From Pseudoxanthomonas suwonensis (GTDB lineage Bacteria; Pseudomonadota; Gammaproteobacteria; Xanthomonadales; Xanthomonadaceae): 64,000 nucleotides of DNA. Location: contig NZ_PDWP01000002.1 in NCBI RefSeq assembly GCF_010093235.1, positions 1-64,000 on the forward strand. Direction: 5' to 3'. Shown here piece by piece: positions 20,712-31,492 of this stretch. The first letter of the stretch is position 1; every line of letters starts with the position of its first letter. Below the pieces are notes generated by a model. That model did no database searches and was not told the origin of the DNA. It worked only from the letters and a program-made list of their open reading frames with translations. The position numbers and the translations under genes were made by a program.

Positions 20712-21539
20712 ATGCCATTGATGAAGTTCAAGCCCACCTCTGCCGGCCGCCGCTCCGCGGTCCGCGTGGTCACCCCGGATCTGCACAAGGGTGCCCCGCA
20801 CGCCGCGCTCGTCGAGAAGCAGAGCAAGGCCGGCGGCCGTAACCCCCACGGCCGCATCCCCCCCCGCCACGTCGGCGGTGGCCACAAGCAGCACTACCGT
20901 CTGATCGACTTCAAGCGCAACAAGGAAGGCATCGCGGCGCGCGTGGAGCGGATCGAATACGATCCGAACCGCACCGCCCACATCGCCCTGCTGTGCTACG
21001 TCGACGGCGAGCGCCGCTACATCATCGCCCCGAAGGGCCTGAAGGCTGGCGACCAGGTGATCGCCGGTTCCGACGCCCCGATCAAGGCCGGCAACACCCT
21101 GCCGCTGCGCAACATCCCGGTCGGCACCACGGTGCACTGCATCGAGCTGAAGCCGGGCAAGGGTGCCCAGATCGCCCGCGCCGCCGGCGCCGGCGTGCAG
21201 CTGGTCGCCCGCGAGGGTTCCTACGCGCTGCTCCGCCTGCGTTCGGGCGAGATGCGCAAGGTTCCGGCCGAGTGCCGCGCGACCATCGGCGAAGTCGGCA
21301 ACGACGAGCACAACCTGGAGAAGCTGGGCAAGGCCGGTGCCAAGCGCTGGCGCGGCGTTCGTCCGACCGTCCGCGGTGCGGCGATGAACCCGGTTGACCA
21401 CCCGCACGGTGGTGGTGAGGCCAAGGCCGGCCAGGGTAACCCGCATCCGGTCACCCCGTGGGGTGTCCCGACCAAGGGTTACAAGACGCGCAAGAACAAG
21501 CGCACCCAGCAGTTCATCGTCCGCGATCGTAGGGGCTAA
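20712..21539 (+). CDS. rplB: 50S ribosomal protein L2
   Basis: L2 is needed for subunit joining and peptidyl transfer. ATG 20712 gives 275 residues ([20 protein letters not shown]). The conserved C-terminal [16 protein letters not shown] with the functionally important His is intact. Ten bases after rplW, six before rpsS. Confidence 0.99.
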   Translation: MPLMKFKPTSAGRRSAVRVVTPDLHKGAPHAALVEKQSKAGGRNPHGRIPPRHVGGGHKQHYRLIDFKRNKEGIAARVERIEYDPNRTAHIALLCYVDGERRYIIAPKGLKAGDQVIAGSDAPIKAGNTLPLRNIPVGTTVHCIELKPGKGAQIARAAGAGVQLVAREGSYALLRLRSGEMRKVPAECRATIGEVGNDEHNLEKLGKAGAKRWRGVRPTVRGAAMNPVDHPHGGGEAKAGQGNPHPVTPWGVPTKGYKTRKNKRTQQFIVRDRRG

Positions 21540-21545
21540 TCGACC

Positions 21546-21812
21546 ATGCCACGTTCTCTCAAGAAAGGCCCGTTCGTCGATCACCACCTCATCAAGAAGG
21601 TGGAGGCCGCGGGCGGCACCAAGAAGCCGATCAAGACCTGGTCGCGCCGTTCCATGATCCTGCCGGAAATGGTGGGATTCACCATCGCTGTGCACAACGG
21701 CAAGAACCATGTTCCGGTTCTCATCAACGAGAACATGGTCGGCCACAAGCTCGGCGAATTCGCTGTCACCCGGACCTTCAAGGGTCACGGCGGCGACAAG
21801 AAGTCGAAGTAA
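21546..21812 (+). CDS. rpsS: 30S ribosomal protein S19
   Basis: S19 forms part of the 30S head with S13. 88 residues, [20 protein letters not shown], with the conserved [22 protein letters not shown] core. The stop overlaps the AAGGAG ribosome site of rplV. Confidence 0.99.
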   Translation: MPRSLKKGPFVDHHLIKKVEAAGGTKKPIKTWSRRSMILPEMVGFTIAVHNGKNHVPVLINENMVGHKLGEFAVTRTFKGHGGDKKSK

Positions 21813-21822
21813 GGAGATGACC

Positions 21823-22158
21823 ATGGAAGCGAAAGCCATCCTGCGCACCGCGCGCATCTCCCCGCAGAAGGCCCGCCTGGTCGCCGACCAGGTGCGTGGC
21901 CTGCCGGCCGAGCGTGCCGTCAACCTGCTGAAGTTCTCCGACAAGAAGGCCGCCGCCCTGATCAAGAAGGTCGTCGAGTCCGCCATTGCCAACGCCGAGA
22001 ACAACAACGGCGCCGACGTGGACGCCCTGAAGGTCAAGACCATCATGGTCGACGAGGGCCCGACCCTGAAGCGCTTCATGGCGCGTGCGAAGGGCCGCGG
22101 CACCCGCATCCTCAAGCGGACCAGCCACATCACCGTCGTCGTGGGAGAGGGCAAGTAA
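21823..22158 (+). CDS. rplV: 50S ribosomal protein L22
   Basis: L22 lines the exit tunnel; its beta hairpin is a known macrolide-resistance site. ATG 21823, 6 bases after AAGGAG, gives 111 residues ([20 protein letters not shown]) with the loop [20 protein letters not shown]. An ATG two codons upstream (21817) is also possible. Confidence 0.97.
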   Translation: MEAKAILRTARISPQKARLVADQVRGLPAERAVNLLKFSDKKAAALIKKVVESAIANAENNNGADVDALKVKTIMVDEGPTLKRFMARAKGRGTRILKRTSHITVVVGEGK

Positions 22159-22159
22159 T

Positions 22160-22888
22160 ATGGGTCACAAAGTTCATCCCACCGGCATCCGCCTGGGCAT
22201 CGCCAAGGACTGGAACTCGAAGTGGTACGCGGGCAAGGGCGAGTACGCCGACTACCTGGCGGCCGACCTGAAGGTCCGCAAGATGCTGCGCAAGAAGCTG
22301 GCCCAGGCCGGCATCAGCCGCATCCTGATCGAGCGTCCGGCCAAGACCGCCCGCGTCACCATCCACACCGCCCGCCCGGGCGTGGTGATCGGCAAGCGTG
22401 GCGAGGACATCGAGAAGCTGCGCAAGGAAGTCAGCGAGATGATGGGCGTCCCCGCCCACATCAACGTCAGCGAGGTGCGCAAGCCCGAGCTCGACGCGCA
22501 GCTGGTCGCCGAGTCCATCGCCCAGCAGCTGGAGCGCCGCATCATGTTCCGTCGCGCGATGAAGCGCGCCGTGGGCAACGCGATGCGCCTCGGCGCCCTG
22601 GGCATCAAGGTCAACGTCGCCGGCCGCCTGAACGGCGCCGAGATCGCCCGTTCGGAGTGGTACCGCGAAGGCCGCGTGCCGCTGCATACCCTGCGCGCGG
22701 ACATCGACTACGGCTTTGCCGAGGCTCACACCACCTACGGCGTGATCGGCATCAAGGTATGGGTCTACAAGGGCGAGATCTTCGACTTCGCCCAGGTTGG
22801 ACAGGAGAAGCAGGAAGAAGCCAGCAGCCCGCGCGGCGAGCGTGGCGACCGCGAGCGTCCCTCCCGTCCGGCACGTGAAGCGAGGTAA
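22160..22888 (+). CDS. rpsC: 30S ribosomal protein S3
   Basis: S3 lines the mRNA entry channel. ATG 22160 gives 242 residues starting [20 protein letters not shown]. The KH domain motif [14 protein letters not shown] is visible near residue 75; the C-terminal tail is charged ([18 protein letters not shown]). One base after the rplV stop. Confidence 0.98.
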   Translation: MGHKVHPTGIRLGIAKDWNSKWYAGKGEYADYLAADLKVRKMLRKKLAQAGISRILIERPAKTARVTIHTARPGVVIGKRGEDIEKLRKEVSEMMGVPAHINVSEVRKPELDAQLVAESIAQQLERRIMFRRAMKRAVGNAMRLGALGIKVNVAGRLNGAEIARSEWYREGRVPLHTLRADIDYGFAEAHTTYGVIGIKVWVYKGEIFDFAQVGQEKQEEASSPRGERGDRERPSRPAREAR

Positions 22889-22893
22889 CGGCG

Positions 22894-23307
22894 ATGTTGC
22901 AACCCAAGCGAACCAAGTACCGCAAGCAGCACAAGGGCCGTAACGAGGGCCTGAGCTGGAGCGCCAACGCCGTGTCCTTCGGCGAGTACGGCCTGAAGGC
23001 CACCGCCCACGGTCGCCTGACCGCGCGCCAGATCGAGGCGGCCCGCCGCACGATCAGCCGCTACGTCAAGCGCGGCGGCAAGATGTGGATCCGCGTGTTC
23101 CCGGACAAGCCGATCACCCAGAAGCCCATCGAAGTCCGTATGGGCTCCGGTAAGGGTAACGTGGAGTACTGGGTGGCCCAGATCCAGCCGGGCCGCATGA
23201 TCTATGAAATCGAGGGCGTGTCGGAGGAGCAGGCGCGCGAGGCGTTCCGCCTGGCGGCCGCCAAGCTCTCGGTCACCACCACCTTCGTGACCCGCACGGT
23301 GCGCTAA
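22894..23307 (+). CDS. rplP: 50S ribosomal protein L16
   Basis: L16 helps place tRNA in the A site. 137 residues, [20 protein letters not shown], with the conserved [17 protein letters not shown]. Arg81-type segment [14 protein letters not shown] is intact. The TAA overlaps the rpmC ATG by one base. Confidence 0.99.
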   Translation: MLQPKRTKYRKQHKGRNEGLSWSANAVSFGEYGLKATAHGRLTARQIEAARRTISRYVKRGGKMWIRVFPDKPITQKPIEVRMGSGKGNVEYWVAQIQPGRMIYEIEGVSEEQAREAFRLAAAKLSVTTTFVTRTVR

Positions 23308-23495
23308 TGGCTACGATCAACGAACTCCGTGAAAAGTCGGCCGACGAACTGAAGGCTCACCTGCTGGACCTGCGCAAGGAGCAGTTCTCCCTGCGCATGC
23401 AGCGGGCGACCGGCCAGCTGACGAAGACCCACGAAACCCGCCGGGTGCGCCGCGAGATCGCTCGTGTCAAGACCCTGCTCGGCAGCAACAAGTAA
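23307..23495 (+). CDS. rpmC: 50S ribosomal protein L29
   Basis: L29 is a small helical protein at the exit tunnel near L23. 62 residues, beginning [20 protein letters not shown] and containing [20 protein letters not shown]. Its ATG uses the last A of the rplP stop, so the two are coupled. Confidence 0.98.
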   Translation: MATINELREKSADELKAHLLDLRKEQFSLRMQRATGQLTKTHETRRVRREIARVKTLLGSNK

Positions 23496-23507
23496 GGGAT
23501 CGCAGCG

Positions 23508-23774
23508 ATGAGCGAGAACAACAACAAGCCGCTGCGCACGGTCGAAGGCCGGGTGATCAGCAACAAGATGGACAAGACGGTAACCGTCCTGGTCGAGCGT
23601 CAGGTCAAGCACCCGCTGTACGGCAAGTACATCAAGCGCTCGACCAAGCTCCACGCCCACGATGCGGACAACAGCTGCAACGAGGGCGACGTGGTGCGCG
23701 TGACCGAGATCGCACCGATGTCCAAGACCAAGAACTGGCGCGTGGTTGAAGTCGTCACCCGCGCGGCCGAATAA
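23508..23774 (+). CDS. rpsQ: 30S ribosomal protein S17
   Basis: S17 is a primary 16S rRNA-binding OB-fold protein. 88 residues, with [20 protein letters not shown] and the [13 protein letters not shown] motif. In E. coli this is the last gene of the S10 operon; here rplN follows after 14 bases without an obvious terminator. Confidence 0.99.
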   Translation: MSENNNKPLRTVEGRVISNKMDKTVTVLVERQVKHPLYGKYIKRSTKLHAHDADNSCNEGDVVRVTEIAPMSKTKNWRVVEVVTRAAE

Positions 23775-23788
23775 GGGAGATCTGAATC

Positions 23789-24157
23789 ATGATCCAGATG
23801 CAGAGCTACCTTGACGCCGCCGACAACTCCGGCGCCAAGGAACTGATGTGCATCAAGGTGCTGGGCGGCTCCAAGCGCCGTTACGCCGGCATCGGTGACA
23901 TCATCAAGGTGACCGTCAAGGACGCGATCCCGCGTGGCAAGGTGAAGAAGGGCGAGGTCTACGACGCCGTCGTGGTCCGTACCCGCAAGGGCGTCCGTCG
24001 TGCCGACGGCTCGCTGATCCGCTTCGACGGCAATGCCGCCGTCCTGCTGAACAACAAGCAGGAGCCGATCGGCACCCGTATCTTCGGACCGGTGACCCGT
24101 GAACTGCGTTCCGAGAAGTTCATGAAGATCGTCTCGCTCGCGCCTGAAGTGCTCTGA
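23789..24157 (+). CDS. rplN: 50S ribosomal protein L14
   Basis: L14 lies at the subunit interface and binds RsfS. 122 residues starting [20 protein letters not shown], with the conserved loop [20 protein letters not shown]. First gene of the spc set; no separate promoter is evident in the short gap. Confidence 0.99.
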   Translation: MIQMQSYLDAADNSGAKELMCIKVLGGSKRRYAGIGDIIKVTVKDAIPRGKVKKGEVYDAVVVRTRKGVRRADGSLIRFDGNAAVLLNNKQEPIGTRIFGPVTRELRSEKFMKIVSLAPEVL

Positions 24158-24172
24158 GCGGAGGAAGCAGAC

Positions 24173-24490
24173 ATGGCAAACCGTATCAAGAAGGGTGACC
24201 AGGTCGTGGTCATCACCGGCAAGGACAAGGGCAAGCAGGGCGAGGTTGTGCGCGTGGAGGGCGACCGCGTGGTCGTCGCCAACGTCAACCTGGTCAAGCG
24301 GCACACCAAGCCGAACCCGCAGGCGGGCATCGCCGGCGGCGTGGTCGAGCGCGAAGCCTCGATCCACATTTCCAACGTGATGCCGCTCAACCCCGCCACC
24401 GGCAAGGGCGAGCGCATCGGGTACAAGGTCCTGGAGGATGGACGCAAACTGCGTGTGTTCCGCTCCAGTGGTGAGGCGCTCGACGCCTGA
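24173..24490 (+). CDS. rplX: 50S ribosomal protein L24
   Basis: L24 is an assembly initiator of 50S with a KOW fold. 105 residues: [20 protein letters not shown], then [20 protein letters not shown]. Regular length; 11 bases before rplE. Confidence 0.99.
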   Translation: MANRIKKGDQVVVITGKDKGKQGEVVRVEGDRVVVANVNLVKRHTKPNPQAGIAGGVVEREASIHISNVMPLNPATGKGERIGYKVLEDGRKLRVFRSSGEALDA

Positions 24491-24501
24491 GGAATGAAGC
24501 A

Positions 24502-25044
24502 ATGACCACGCGGCTCGAAAAGATCTACAAGGAACAGGTTGTGCCGGCTCTCATGGAGAAGTTCGGCTACACCAATCCGATGGAAGTGCCCAAGCTCGTC
24601 AAGATCACCGTGAACATGGGTGTCGGCGAGGCGGCGACCAACAAGAAGGTGCTGGAAAACGCCGTTGCCGACCTGGCCAAGATCACCGGCCAGAAGCCGG
24701 TGACCACCAAGGCCCGCGTCTCGGTGGCCTCGTTCAAGATCCGCGACGGCTGGCCGATCGGCTGCAAGGTCACGCTGCGCCGGAACCAGATGTTCGAGTT
24801 CCTGGACCGCCTGATCAGCGTCGCGCTGCCGCGCGTGCGCGACTTCCGTGGCGTGTCCGGCCGTTCGTTCGACGGCCGTGGCAACTACAACATGGGCGTG
24901 AAGGAGCAGATCATCTTCCCGGAAATCGACTTCGACGCCGTCGACGCGATCCGCGGCATGGATATCGCCATCACCACGACCGCCAAGACCGACGCCGAAG
25001 CCAAGGCGCTGCTCGAGGCGTTCAAGTTCCCGTTCCGCAACTAA
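24502..25044 (+). CDS. rplE: 50S ribosomal protein L5
   Basis: L5 binds 5S rRNA and touches P-site tRNA. 180 residues, [20 protein letters not shown], with [20 protein letters not shown] and the C-terminal [20 protein letters not shown]. Family length. Confidence 0.99.
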   Translation: MTTRLEKIYKEQVVPALMEKFGYTNPMEVPKLVKITVNMGVGEAATNKKVLENAVADLAKITGQKPVTTKARVSVASFKIRDGWPIGCKVTLRRNQMFEFLDRLISVALPRVRDFRGVSGRSFDGRGNYNMGVKEQIIFPEIDFDAVDAIRGMDIAITTTAKTDAEAKALLEAFKFPFRN

Positions 25045-25056
25045 GGGATATCGACC

Positions 25057-25362
25057 ATGGCTAAGACCTCCATGATCAACCGCGACGCGAAGCGGGAAAA
25101 GCTGGCCAAGAAGTACGCCGCCAAGCGCGACGCGCTGAAGAAGGTGATCGCCAGCCAGACCGCCTCGTACGAGGAGAAGCTGGACGCCGCCACCAAGCTG
25201 CAGAAGCTGCCGCGCGACTCCTCGCCGAGCCGCCAGCGCAACCGCTGCGAGCTGTCGGGCCGTCCGCGTGGCGTCTACCGCAAGTTCGGCCTCGGCCGCA
25301 ACATGCTGCGCGAAGCCACCATGCGTGGCGACGTGCCCGGCCTGCGCAAGGCCAGCTGGTAA
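25057..25362 (+). CDS. rpsN: 30S ribosomal protein S14, zinc-independent type
   Basis: S14 completes the 30S head. The 101-residue long form without CXXC zinc ligands: [20 protein letters not shown] and the C-terminal [20 protein letters not shown]. It is followed by a hairpin and a candidate promoter, which is not the case in E. coli. Confidence 0.98.
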   Translation: MAKTSMINRDAKREKLAKKYAAKRDALKKVIASQTASYEEKLDAATKLQKLPRDSSPSRQRNRCELSGRPRGVYRKFGLGRNMLREATMRGDVPGLRKASW

Positions 25363-25396
25363 GAAGGCGAGGGCGGCCCTGGTCGCCCCCGCAAGG

Positions 25397-25432
25397 AAAC
25401 CGGCCCCCATGGGCCGGTTTTCCTGCTATTAT
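25397..25432 (+). terminator. Intrinsic terminator within spc cluster, then a -10-like box
   Basis: AAACCGGCCC (25397-25406), CCAT loop, GGGCCGGTTT (25411-25420) ending in TTTTCC is a good intrinsic terminator. It is followed at once by TATTAT (25427-25432), a possible -10 without a good -35, and then by a GC palindrome (25442-25459). Together they suggest the spc cluster is divided into two transcripts before rpsH. Confidence 0.7.
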
Positions 25433-25536
25433 TCGCCGCTTGCCCGGCCCGGCCGGGCGTGGCAAAGGGCCCCGGCCCATCCCGGGACAATACAGATTTC
25501 GCGAAAGCGGATATCGGTGCACTCAAGGAACCACTC

Positions 25537-25935
25537 ATGAGCATGACTGATCCCATCGCCGACATGCTGGTCCGCATCAAGAATGCGGCCGCCGTCGGCA
25601 AGCAGACGGTGAAGCTGCCGTCCTCCAAGATCAAGGTCGCCATCGCCACCGTGCTGAAGGACGAGGGCTACATCTCGGACCTGCGCGTCATCCAGGGCGA
25701 GAACAACAAGGCCGAGCTTGAAATCGTGCTGAAGTACTTCGAGGGCCGTCCGGTCATCGAGCAGCTGAAGCGCGCCTCGCGCTCGGGCCTGCGCATGTAC
25801 CGCGGCAAGAACGAGCTGCCGAAGGTCCTCGGTGGCCTCGGCGTGGCCATCATCTCCACCTCCCAGGGCATCATGACCGACAAGCAGGCGCGCAACGCCG
25901 GCGTCGGTGGCGAAGTCCTGTGCTACGTGGCCTAA
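25537..25935 (+). CDS. rpsH: 30S ribosomal protein S8
   Basis: S8 is a primary 16S binder and in E. coli the repressor of the spc operon. ATG 25537 gives 132 residues ([20 protein letters not shown]) with the conserved C-terminal [20 protein letters not shown]. The leader upstream carries its own promoter-like region. A start two codons downstream is an alternative. Confidence 0.98.
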   Translation: MSMTDPIADMLVRIKNAAAVGKQTVKLPSSKIKVAIATVLKDEGYISDLRVIQGENNKAELEIVLKYFEGRPVIEQLKRASRSGLRMYRGKNELPKVLGGLGVAIISTSQGIMTDKQARNAGVGGEVLCYVA

Positions 25936-25954
25936 TCGAAGGAGTACGACGACC

Positions 25955-26482
25955 ATGTCCCGCGTAGCCAAGAAGCCGATTGCCCTGCCGAAGGGCGTCG
26001 AACTGAATATCCAGGACACCAGCGTCAGCGCCAAGGGTCCGAAGGGCACCCTGAGCCTGGCCAAGCCGGCCGGCGTGCAGATCGCCATACAGGACGGCAA
26101 CGCCGTCCTGTCGGCCAACGATCCCTCGCTGATCCCGCTGACCGGCACCGTGCGCGCCATCCTGGCCAACATGGTCAAGGGCGTGTCCGAGGGCTTCGAG
26201 CGCAAGCTCGACCTCGTCGGCGTCGGTTATCGCGCCGCGATGCAGGGCAAGGACCTGAGCCTGTCGCTCGGTTTCTCGCACCCGGTCGTGTTCCAGGCGC
26301 CGGAAGGCATCACCCTGTCCACCCCGTCCCAGACCGAAATCCTGGTGCAGGGCGCTGACAAGCAGCGCGTCGGCGAAGTCGCGGCCAAGATCCGCGCCGT
26401 GCGTCCGCCGGAGCCCTACAAGGGCAAGGGCGTGAAGTACTCCGACGAAGTCATCATTCGCAAGGAAGCCAAGAAGGCCTAA
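25955..26482 (+). CDS. rplF: 50S ribosomal protein L6
   Basis: L6 supports the sarcin-ricin loop at the factor-binding site. ATG 25955 (after AAGGAG) gives 175 residues, [20 protein letters not shown], with the C-terminal [20 protein letters not shown] motif. Confidence 0.98.
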   Translation: MSRVAKKPIALPKGVELNIQDTSVSAKGPKGTLSLAKPAGVQIAIQDGNAVLSANDPSLIPLTGTVRAILANMVKGVSEGFERKLDLVGVGYRAAMQGKDLSLSLGFSHPVVFQAPEGITLSTPSQTEILVQGADKQRVGEVAAKIRAVRPPEPYKGKGVKYSDEVIIRKEAKKA

Positions 26483-26556
26483 GGCCGTCCTGGCCGCCCG
26501 CATCCAGCGGGTGGCCGGGCAGACCGATAGCCGATCCGCTTTCCGAGGACAAGAAA

Positions 26557-26913
26557 ATGAGCATCAAGAACGACGCCCGCCTGCGCCGCGCCAAGTCCAC
26601 CCGTTCGCACATCCGCAAGCTCGGCGTTCCGCGCCTGTCGGTCCTGCGTACCGGCCAGCACCTGTACGCCCAGCTGTTCACCGCCGATGGCTCGAAGGTG
26701 ATCGCGGCCGCCAACACCCTGCAGGCCGACGTCAAGGAAGGCCTGAAGAACGGCAAGAACATCGACGCTGCCGCCAAGGTTGGCAAGGCCATCGCCGAGC
26801 GCGCCAAGGCCGCCGGCATCGAGAAGGTCGCCTTCGACCGCTCGGGCTACCGGTTCCACGGCCGCATCAAGGCCCTGGCCGACGCCGCCCGCGAGGGTGG
26901 CCTGCAGTTCTGA
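26557..26913 (+). CDS. rplR: 50S ribosomal protein L18
   Basis: L18 binds 5S rRNA with L5. 118 residues, [20 protein letters not shown], ending [26 protein letters not shown] in two conserved parts. The gap to rpsE is unusually long (151 bases) and has a hairpin. Confidence 0.98.
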   Translation: MSIKNDARLRRAKSTRSHIRKLGVPRLSVLRTGQHLYAQLFTADGSKVIAAANTLQADVKEGLKNGKNIDAAAKVGKAIAERAKAAGIEKVAFDRSGYRFHGRIKALADAAREGGLQF

Positions 26914-26918
26914 TCCTG

Positions 26919-26940
26919 CGGGCCCGCTTCGGCGGGTCCG
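26919..26940 (+). other. UUCG-capped hairpin between rplR and rpsE
   Basis: CGGGCCCGC (26919-26927), TTCG loop, GCGGGTCCG (26932-26940), 6 bases past the rplR stop. No T run. It could stabilise the upstream mRNA or reduce read-through; the remaining part of the 151-base gap shows nothing else I can name. Confidence 0.5.
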
Positions 26941-27064
26941 TCCTGCCGGCGCAGGTTGCGCCGGGCGCCGCCCCCCTTCTGCGGGGGCGTGACGCAACAC
27001 CGCGGTAGACCACAACGACAAGCGGCGCACGAGCCGTACATATCCAACCAACCAGGAAATAGAA

Positions 27065-27607
27065 ATGGCAGAAGAGCGTCAGCCGCGGGGTCGCGATCGC
27101 GACCGCAACCGCGAAGAGAAAGTCGACGACGGCATGATCGAGAAGCTGATCGCGGTCAACCGCGTCAGCAAGACCGTCAAGGGCGGCCGCCAGTTCACCT
27201 TCACCGCGCTGACCGTGGTCGGCGACGGCGAGGGTCGCGTCGGCTTCGGCTACGGCAAGGCCCGCGAGGTCCCGGTGGCCATCCAGAAGTCGATGGAGTA
27301 TGCGCGCAAGGGCATGCTGACCGTCGAGCTGAACAACGGCACCCTGTGGCACCCGGTCAAGGCCGGCCACGGTGCGGCCCGCGTGTTCATGCAGCCGGCT
27401 TCCGAGGGTACCGGCGTGATCGCCGGTGGTGCCATGCGCGCCGTCCTGGAAGCGGTCGGCGTGAAGAACGTGCTGGCCAAGGCCGTCGGTTCGCGTAACC
27501 CGATCAACCTGGTCCGCGCCACCCTGAAGGGCCTGGAAGCCATGCAGTCCCCGACCCGCATCGCGGCCAAGCGCGGCAAGAAGGCGGAGGAACTCCTCAA
27601 TGGCTAA
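27065..27607 (+). CDS. rpsE: 30S ribosomal protein S5
   Basis: S5 works in decoding fidelity and mRNA unwinding. 180 residues with an Arg/Asp-rich N terminus ([20 protein letters not shown]), then [20 protein letters not shown] and the spectinomycin loop region [14 protein letters not shown]. Overlaps rpmD by 8 bases. Confidence 0.98.
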   Translation: MAEERQPRGRDRDRNREEKVDDGMIEKLIAVNRVSKTVKGGRQFTFTALTVVGDGEGRVGFGYGKAREVPVAIQKSMEYARKGMLTVELNNGTLWHPVKAGHGAARVFMQPASEGTGVIAGGAMRAVLEAVGVKNVLAKAVGSRNPINLVRATLKGLEAMQSPTRIAAKRGKKAEELLNG

Positions 27608-27791
27608 CGAGTCCAACAAGACCGTCAAGGTGCGCCTGGTGCGCGGCCTGCGCGGCACCCAGGCCCGTCACCGTCTGTCGGTCCGCGCCCTGGGCCTCAA
27701 CAAGCTCAACGACGTCCGCGAGCTGAAGGACAGCCCGCAGGTCCGCGGCCTCATCAACCAGCTCCACTACCTGGTGCGGGTCGAGGAGTAA
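27600..27791 (+). CDS. rpmD: 50S ribosomal protein L30
   Basis: A 63-residue protein, [20 protein letters not shown], with the L30 motif [18 protein letters not shown]. It starts 8 bases inside rpsE, giving translational coupling. Confidence 0.97.
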   Translation: MANESNKTVKVRLVRGLRGTQARHRLSVRALGLNKLNDVRELKDSPQVRGLINQLHYLVRVEE

Positions 27792-27801
27792 GGAGAAACC
27801 C

Positions 27802-28239
27802 ATGCGTCTGAATACTCTCAAGCCCGCAGAGGGCGCCCGCAAGGAGCGCACCCGCGTCGGTCGCGGCATCGGCTCCGGCCTCGGCAAGACCGCCGGCCGC
27901 GGCCACAAGGGTTCGTTCGCCCGCGCTGGCAAGGGCAAGATCAAGGCCGGCTTCGAAGGCGGCCAGACCCCGATGCAGCGTCGCCTGCCGAAGATCGGCT
28001 TCCGCTCGATGACCGCCAAGGACACCGCCGAGGTGCTCCTGTACAAGCTCGAGCTGGTCGAGGGCGATACCGTCGACTTCGCGGCCCTGAAGGCCGCCAA
28101 GCTGGTTCCGTCCACCGCCAAGCGCGCGAAGATCGTCAAGAAGGGCGAGCTTTCGCGGAAGCTGGTCATCAAGGGCATCGCCCTGACCGCCGGCGCCAAG
28201 GCCGCGGTCGAGGCTGCCGGCGGCAGCATCGAGGAGTAA
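27802..28239 (+). CDS. rplO: 50S ribosomal protein L15
   Basis: L15 is a late 50S assembly protein. 145 residues; the Gly/Arg-rich N-terminal extension [20 protein letters not shown] and [17 protein letters not shown] are conserved. secY starts 7 bases after its stop. Confidence 0.99.
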   Translation: MRLNTLKPAEGARKERTRVGRGIGSGLGKTAGRGHKGSFARAGKGKIKAGFEGGQTPMQRRLPKIGFRSMTAKDTAEVLLYKLELVEGDTVDFAALKAAKLVPSTAKRAKIVKKGELSRKLVIKGIALTAGAKAAVEAAGGSIEE

Positions 28240-28246
28240 GTCGCAC

Positions 28247-29599
28247 ATGGCGCAAGCTGGCATCGGCAATCTCGGCAGTGGCCTGGGCAAGTTCACCGAA
28301 CTGCGCCAGCGCCTGCTGTTCGTGCTTGGAGCGTTGGTCGTCTACCGCATCGGCTGTTTCGTGCCGGTGCCGGGCGTCAACCCCGATGCCATGCTCGCCA
28401 TGATGCAGGCGCAGGGCGGCGGCATCGTGGACATGTTCAACATGTTCTCGGGCGGCGCCCTGCACCGTTTCAGCGTGTTCGCGCTGAACGTGATGCCGTA
28501 CATCTCGGCGTCCATCGTGATGCAGCTGGCCGTGCACATCTTCCCGGCGCTGAAGGCGCTGCAGAAGGAAGGCGAGTCCGGCCGCCGCAAGATCACCCAG
28601 TATTCGCGCATCGGCGCCGTTGGCCTGGCGATCGTGCAGGGCGGCAGCATCGCCCTTGCGCTGCAGAACCAGACCGCGCCGGGCGGCATGCCGGTGGTGT
28701 ACAGCCCGGGCATGGGCTTCGTCCTGACCGCCGTGGTCGCGCTGACCGCCGGCACCATCTTCCTGATGTGGCTGGGCGAGCAGGTCACCGAGCGCGGCAT
28801 CGGCAACGGCGTCTCGCTGATCATCTTCGCGGGCATCGTGGCCGGCCTGCCGGGCGCGGTGATCCAGACCTTCCAGGCGTTCCAGAACGGAACGATGAAC
28901 TTCCTGAGCCTGCTGATCATCGCCGCGGTGGTCGCCGGTTTCACCTGGTTCGTGGTGTTCGTCGAGCGCGGCCAGCGCCGGATTACGGTCAACTACGCGC
29001 GCCGCCAGGGTGGCCGCAACGCGTACATGAACCAGACCTCGTTCCTGCCGCTGAAGCTCAACATGGCGGGCGTGATCCCGGCGATCTTCGCCTCGTCGAT
29101 CCTGGCCTTCCCGGCGACCCTGAGCATGTGGTCCGGCCAGGCCACCTCGGCCACCTGGCTGCAGCGCGTGTCCAACGCCCTGGGCCCGGGCGAGCCGCTG
29201 CACATGATCGCCCTGGCGGGCCTGATCACCGGCTTCGCGTTCTTCTACACGGCGCTGGTGTTCAACTCGCAGGAAACCGCGGATAATCTCAAGAAGTCGG
29301 GCGCCCTGATCCCGGGCATCCGCCCCGGCAAGGCCACCGCCGACTACATCGACGGCGTGCTGACCCGGCTGACCGCCGCGGGCGCGGCCTACCTGGTGAT
29401 CGTCTGCCTCCTGCCGGAGCTGATGCGCACCCAGCTGGGCACCTCGTTCTACTTCGGCGGCACCTCGCTGCTGATCGTGGTGGTCGTGGTCATGGACTTC
29501 ATCGCGCAGGTCCAGGCCCACCTGATGTCGCACCAGTACGAGAGCCTGCTGAAGAAGGCCAACCTGAAGGGCGGTTCGCGCGGCCTGTCGCGCGGCTGA
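28247..29599 (+). CDS. secY: Preprotein translocase subunit SecY
   Basis: SecY forms the protein-conducting channel in the inner membrane. 450 residues with ten hydrophobic segments; visible landmarks are [20 protein letters not shown] in helix 1/plug region and the cytosolic loop [20 protein letters not shown]. Length is normal. rpmJ, which usually follows, is missing. Confidence 0.99.
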   Translation: MAQAGIGNLGSGLGKFTELRQRLLFVLGALVVYRIGCFVPVPGVNPDAMLAMMQAQGGGIVDMFNMFSGGALHRFSVFALNVMPYISASIVMQLAVHIFPALKALQKEGESGRRKITQYSRIGAVGLAIVQGGSIALALQNQTAPGGMPVVYSPGMGFVLTAVVALTAGTIFLMWLGEQVTERGIGNGVSLIIFAGIVAGLPGAVIQTFQAFQNGTMNFLSLLIIAAVVAGFTWFVVFVERGQRRITVNYARRQGGRNAYMNQTSFLPLKLNMAGVIPAIFASSILAFPATLSMWSGQATSATWLQRVSNALGPGEPLHMIALAGLITGFAFFYTALVFNSQETADNLKKSGALIPGIRPGKATADYIDGVLTRLTAAGAAYLVIVCLLPELMRTQLGTSFYFGGTSLLIVVVVVMDFIAQVQAHLMSHQYESLLKKANLKGGSRGLSRG

Positions 29600-29929
29600 C
29601 CGAAGCAAGATCCAAGTCCGGCGGACCCATTCCGCCGGCAGGCCGGCCCCACGGGCCGGTTCTTCCAGAAATGGGCGGCCCGTGCGACGTCTCGCGCGCG
29701 GGTGAGACCTTGCGGTGCTGCGCTGGAGTAGCGCGGCCGGTCCCGGGAAACCGGGGCCAGCGGGGTCCGGCGCCGGAGCATGGGCACACTCCCCATGCCG
29801 GGTTCAGGGTCGCAAGGCCTTGGACTTCCAAGCAATCCGGGACATTGATAGAATTCGCAGTTCACTTTTGAACCATTCCTGTCGGGTACGCCCTGGGGCG
29901 CCCCGACCCTCAAGTTTGGAGATCGCGTC
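29600..29929 (+). promoter_or_regulatory. secY-rpsM gap with alpha-operon promoter candidate
   Basis: This 330-base gap has no L36 (rpmJ) reading frame and no tRNA. Hairpin-forming GC repeats occur at 29640-29665. An extended -10, TGA followed by TAGAAT (29849-29854), lies 75 bases before rpsM with no good -35; it is the best candidate for the alpha-operon promoter. Confidence 0.4.
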
Positions 29930-30286
29930 ATGGCGCGTATTGCAGGCGTCAACCTGCCGACCCACAAGCACGTGTGGGTGGGGTTGCAGAGCATCTATGG
30001 CATCGGCCGCACCCGGTCGAAGAAGGTTTGCGAGGCCGCCAACGTGGCCCCGACGACCAAGATCCGTGACCTGTCCGAGCCGGAGATCGAGCGCCTGCGC
30101 GCCGAGGTCGGCAAGTACATCGTCGAGGGCGACCTTCGTCGCGAAGTCGGCATCGCCATCAAGCGTCTGATGGACCTGGGCTGCTACCGCGGCCTGCGCC
30201 ACCGTCGCGGCCTGCCGCTGCGTGGCCAGCGTACCCGTACCAACGCCCGCACCCGCAAGGGTCCGCGCAAGGCGATCAGGAAGTAA
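29930..30286 (+). CDS. rpsM: 30S ribosomal protein S13
   Basis: S13 bridges the 30S head to the 50S subunit. 118 residues, [20 protein letters not shown], with the C-terminal [20 protein letters not shown] tail. First gene of the alpha operon (rpsM-rpsK-rpsD-rpoA-rplQ). Confidence 0.99.
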   Translation: MARIAGVNLPTHKHVWVGLQSIYGIGRTRSKKVCEAANVAPTTKIRDLSEPEIERLRAEVGKYIVEGDLRREVGIAIKRLMDLGCYRGLRHRRGLPLRGQRTRTNARTRKGPRKAIRK

Positions 30287-30300
30287 GGGATATATAGACC

Positions 30301-30693
30301 ATGGCCAAGCCAGCTGCTGCCAAGACCAAGAAGAAGATCAAGCGAGTCGTCACCGACGGCATCGCCCACGTCCACGCTTCTTTCAACAACACCATCGTCA
30401 CCATCACCGATCGCCAGGGCAATGCGCTGTCGTGGGCGACTTCGGGCGGCGCGGGTTTCCGCGGTTCGCGCAAGTCGACCCCGTTCGCCGCGCAGGTCGC
30501 CGCCGAGAAGGCCGGCAAGGCCGCGCTCGACTACGGCGTGAAGTCGCTGGAAGTCCGCATCAAGGGCCCGGGCCCGGGCCGCGAGTCCGCCGTGCGCTCG
30601 CTGAACAACGTGGGCTACAAGATCACCAACATCATCGACGTGACGCCTATCCCGCACAACGGGTGCCGTCCGCCGAAGAAGCGTCGCGTCTAA
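30301..30693 (+). CDS. rpsK: 30S ribosomal protein S11
   Basis: S11 lies on the platform near the Shine-Dalgarno helix. 130 residues with [20 protein letters not shown] and the C-terminal [17 protein letters not shown] motif. Confidence 0.99.
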   Translation: MAKPAAAKTKKKIKRVVTDGIAHVHASFNNTIVTITDRQGNALSWATSGGAGFRGSRKSTPFAAQVAAEKAGKAALDYGVKSLEVRIKGPGPGRESAVRSLNNVGYKITNIIDVTPIPHNGCRPPKKRRV

Positions 30694-30707
30694 GGGGGCG
30701 ATAAGAA

Positions 30708-31334
30708 ATGGCTCGTTATATCGGTCCTACCTGTAAGCTCGCGCGCCGCGAAGGCGCCGACCTGTCCCTCAAGAGCCCGGCCCGTGCGCTGGACTCCAAG
30801 TGCAAGCTGGAGCAGAAGCCCGGCCAGCACGGCGCTGCGCGCAAGGGCAAGCTGTCCGACTACGCCACCCAGCTGCGCGAGAAGCAGAAGGTCAAGCGCA
30901 TCTACGGCCTGCTGGAGCGCCAGTTCCGCAACTACTACAAGAAGGCCTCGACCAAGAAGGGCAACACCGGCGAGAACCTCCTGCAGCTGCTGGAGACCCG
31001 CCTGGACAACGTCGTCTACCGCATGGGCTTTGCGGTGACCCGTCCTTCGGCCCGCCAGCTGGTCTCGCACCGCGGCGTGCTGGTCAACGGCAAGCCGGTG
31101 AACCTGCCGTCGTATCAGGTCAAGGCCGGCGACTCGATCGCCCTGTCCGAGAAGGCGCAGAAGCAGCTGCGCGTCCAGGAAGCCCTGACCATCGCCGAGC
31201 AGCACGACCTGACCCCGTCGTGGATCGAAGTCGATGCGAAGAAGTTCGCCGGCGTGTTCAAGGCCGTGCCTGACCGGGCCGACCTGCCGGCCGACATCAA
31301 CGAAGCGCTGATCGTCGAGCTGTACTCGAAGTAA
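30708..31334 (+). CDS. rpsD: 30S ribosomal protein S4
   Basis: S4 nucleates 30S assembly and represses the alpha operon in E. coli. 208 residues, [20 protein letters not shown], with the S4 RNA-binding fold ([38 protein letters not shown]). Confidence 0.99.
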   Translation: MARYIGPTCKLARREGADLSLKSPARALDSKCKLEQKPGQHGAARKGKLSDYATQLREKQKVKRIYGLLERQFRNYYKKASTKKGNTGENLLQLLETRLDNVVYRMGFAVTRPSARQLVSHRGVLVNGKPVNLPSYQVKAGDSIALSEKAQKQLRVQEALTIAEQHDLTPSWIEVDAKKFAGVFKAVPDRADLPADINEALIVELYSK

Positions 31335-31492
31335 CAAGTAGTGGCAGGCAGCCGCGCCCTCCGGGGCGCGGCGCCGCATCCCACCCCCGGCCGGATCGCG
31401 TCGCCCCGCCTTCCGGCCGTCCCCGGATAAGGGGCCACACACCAGGGCCGGCGCTTTCCCGATCGTCGGCCCATTGCAGGAGAATCCGCAAC

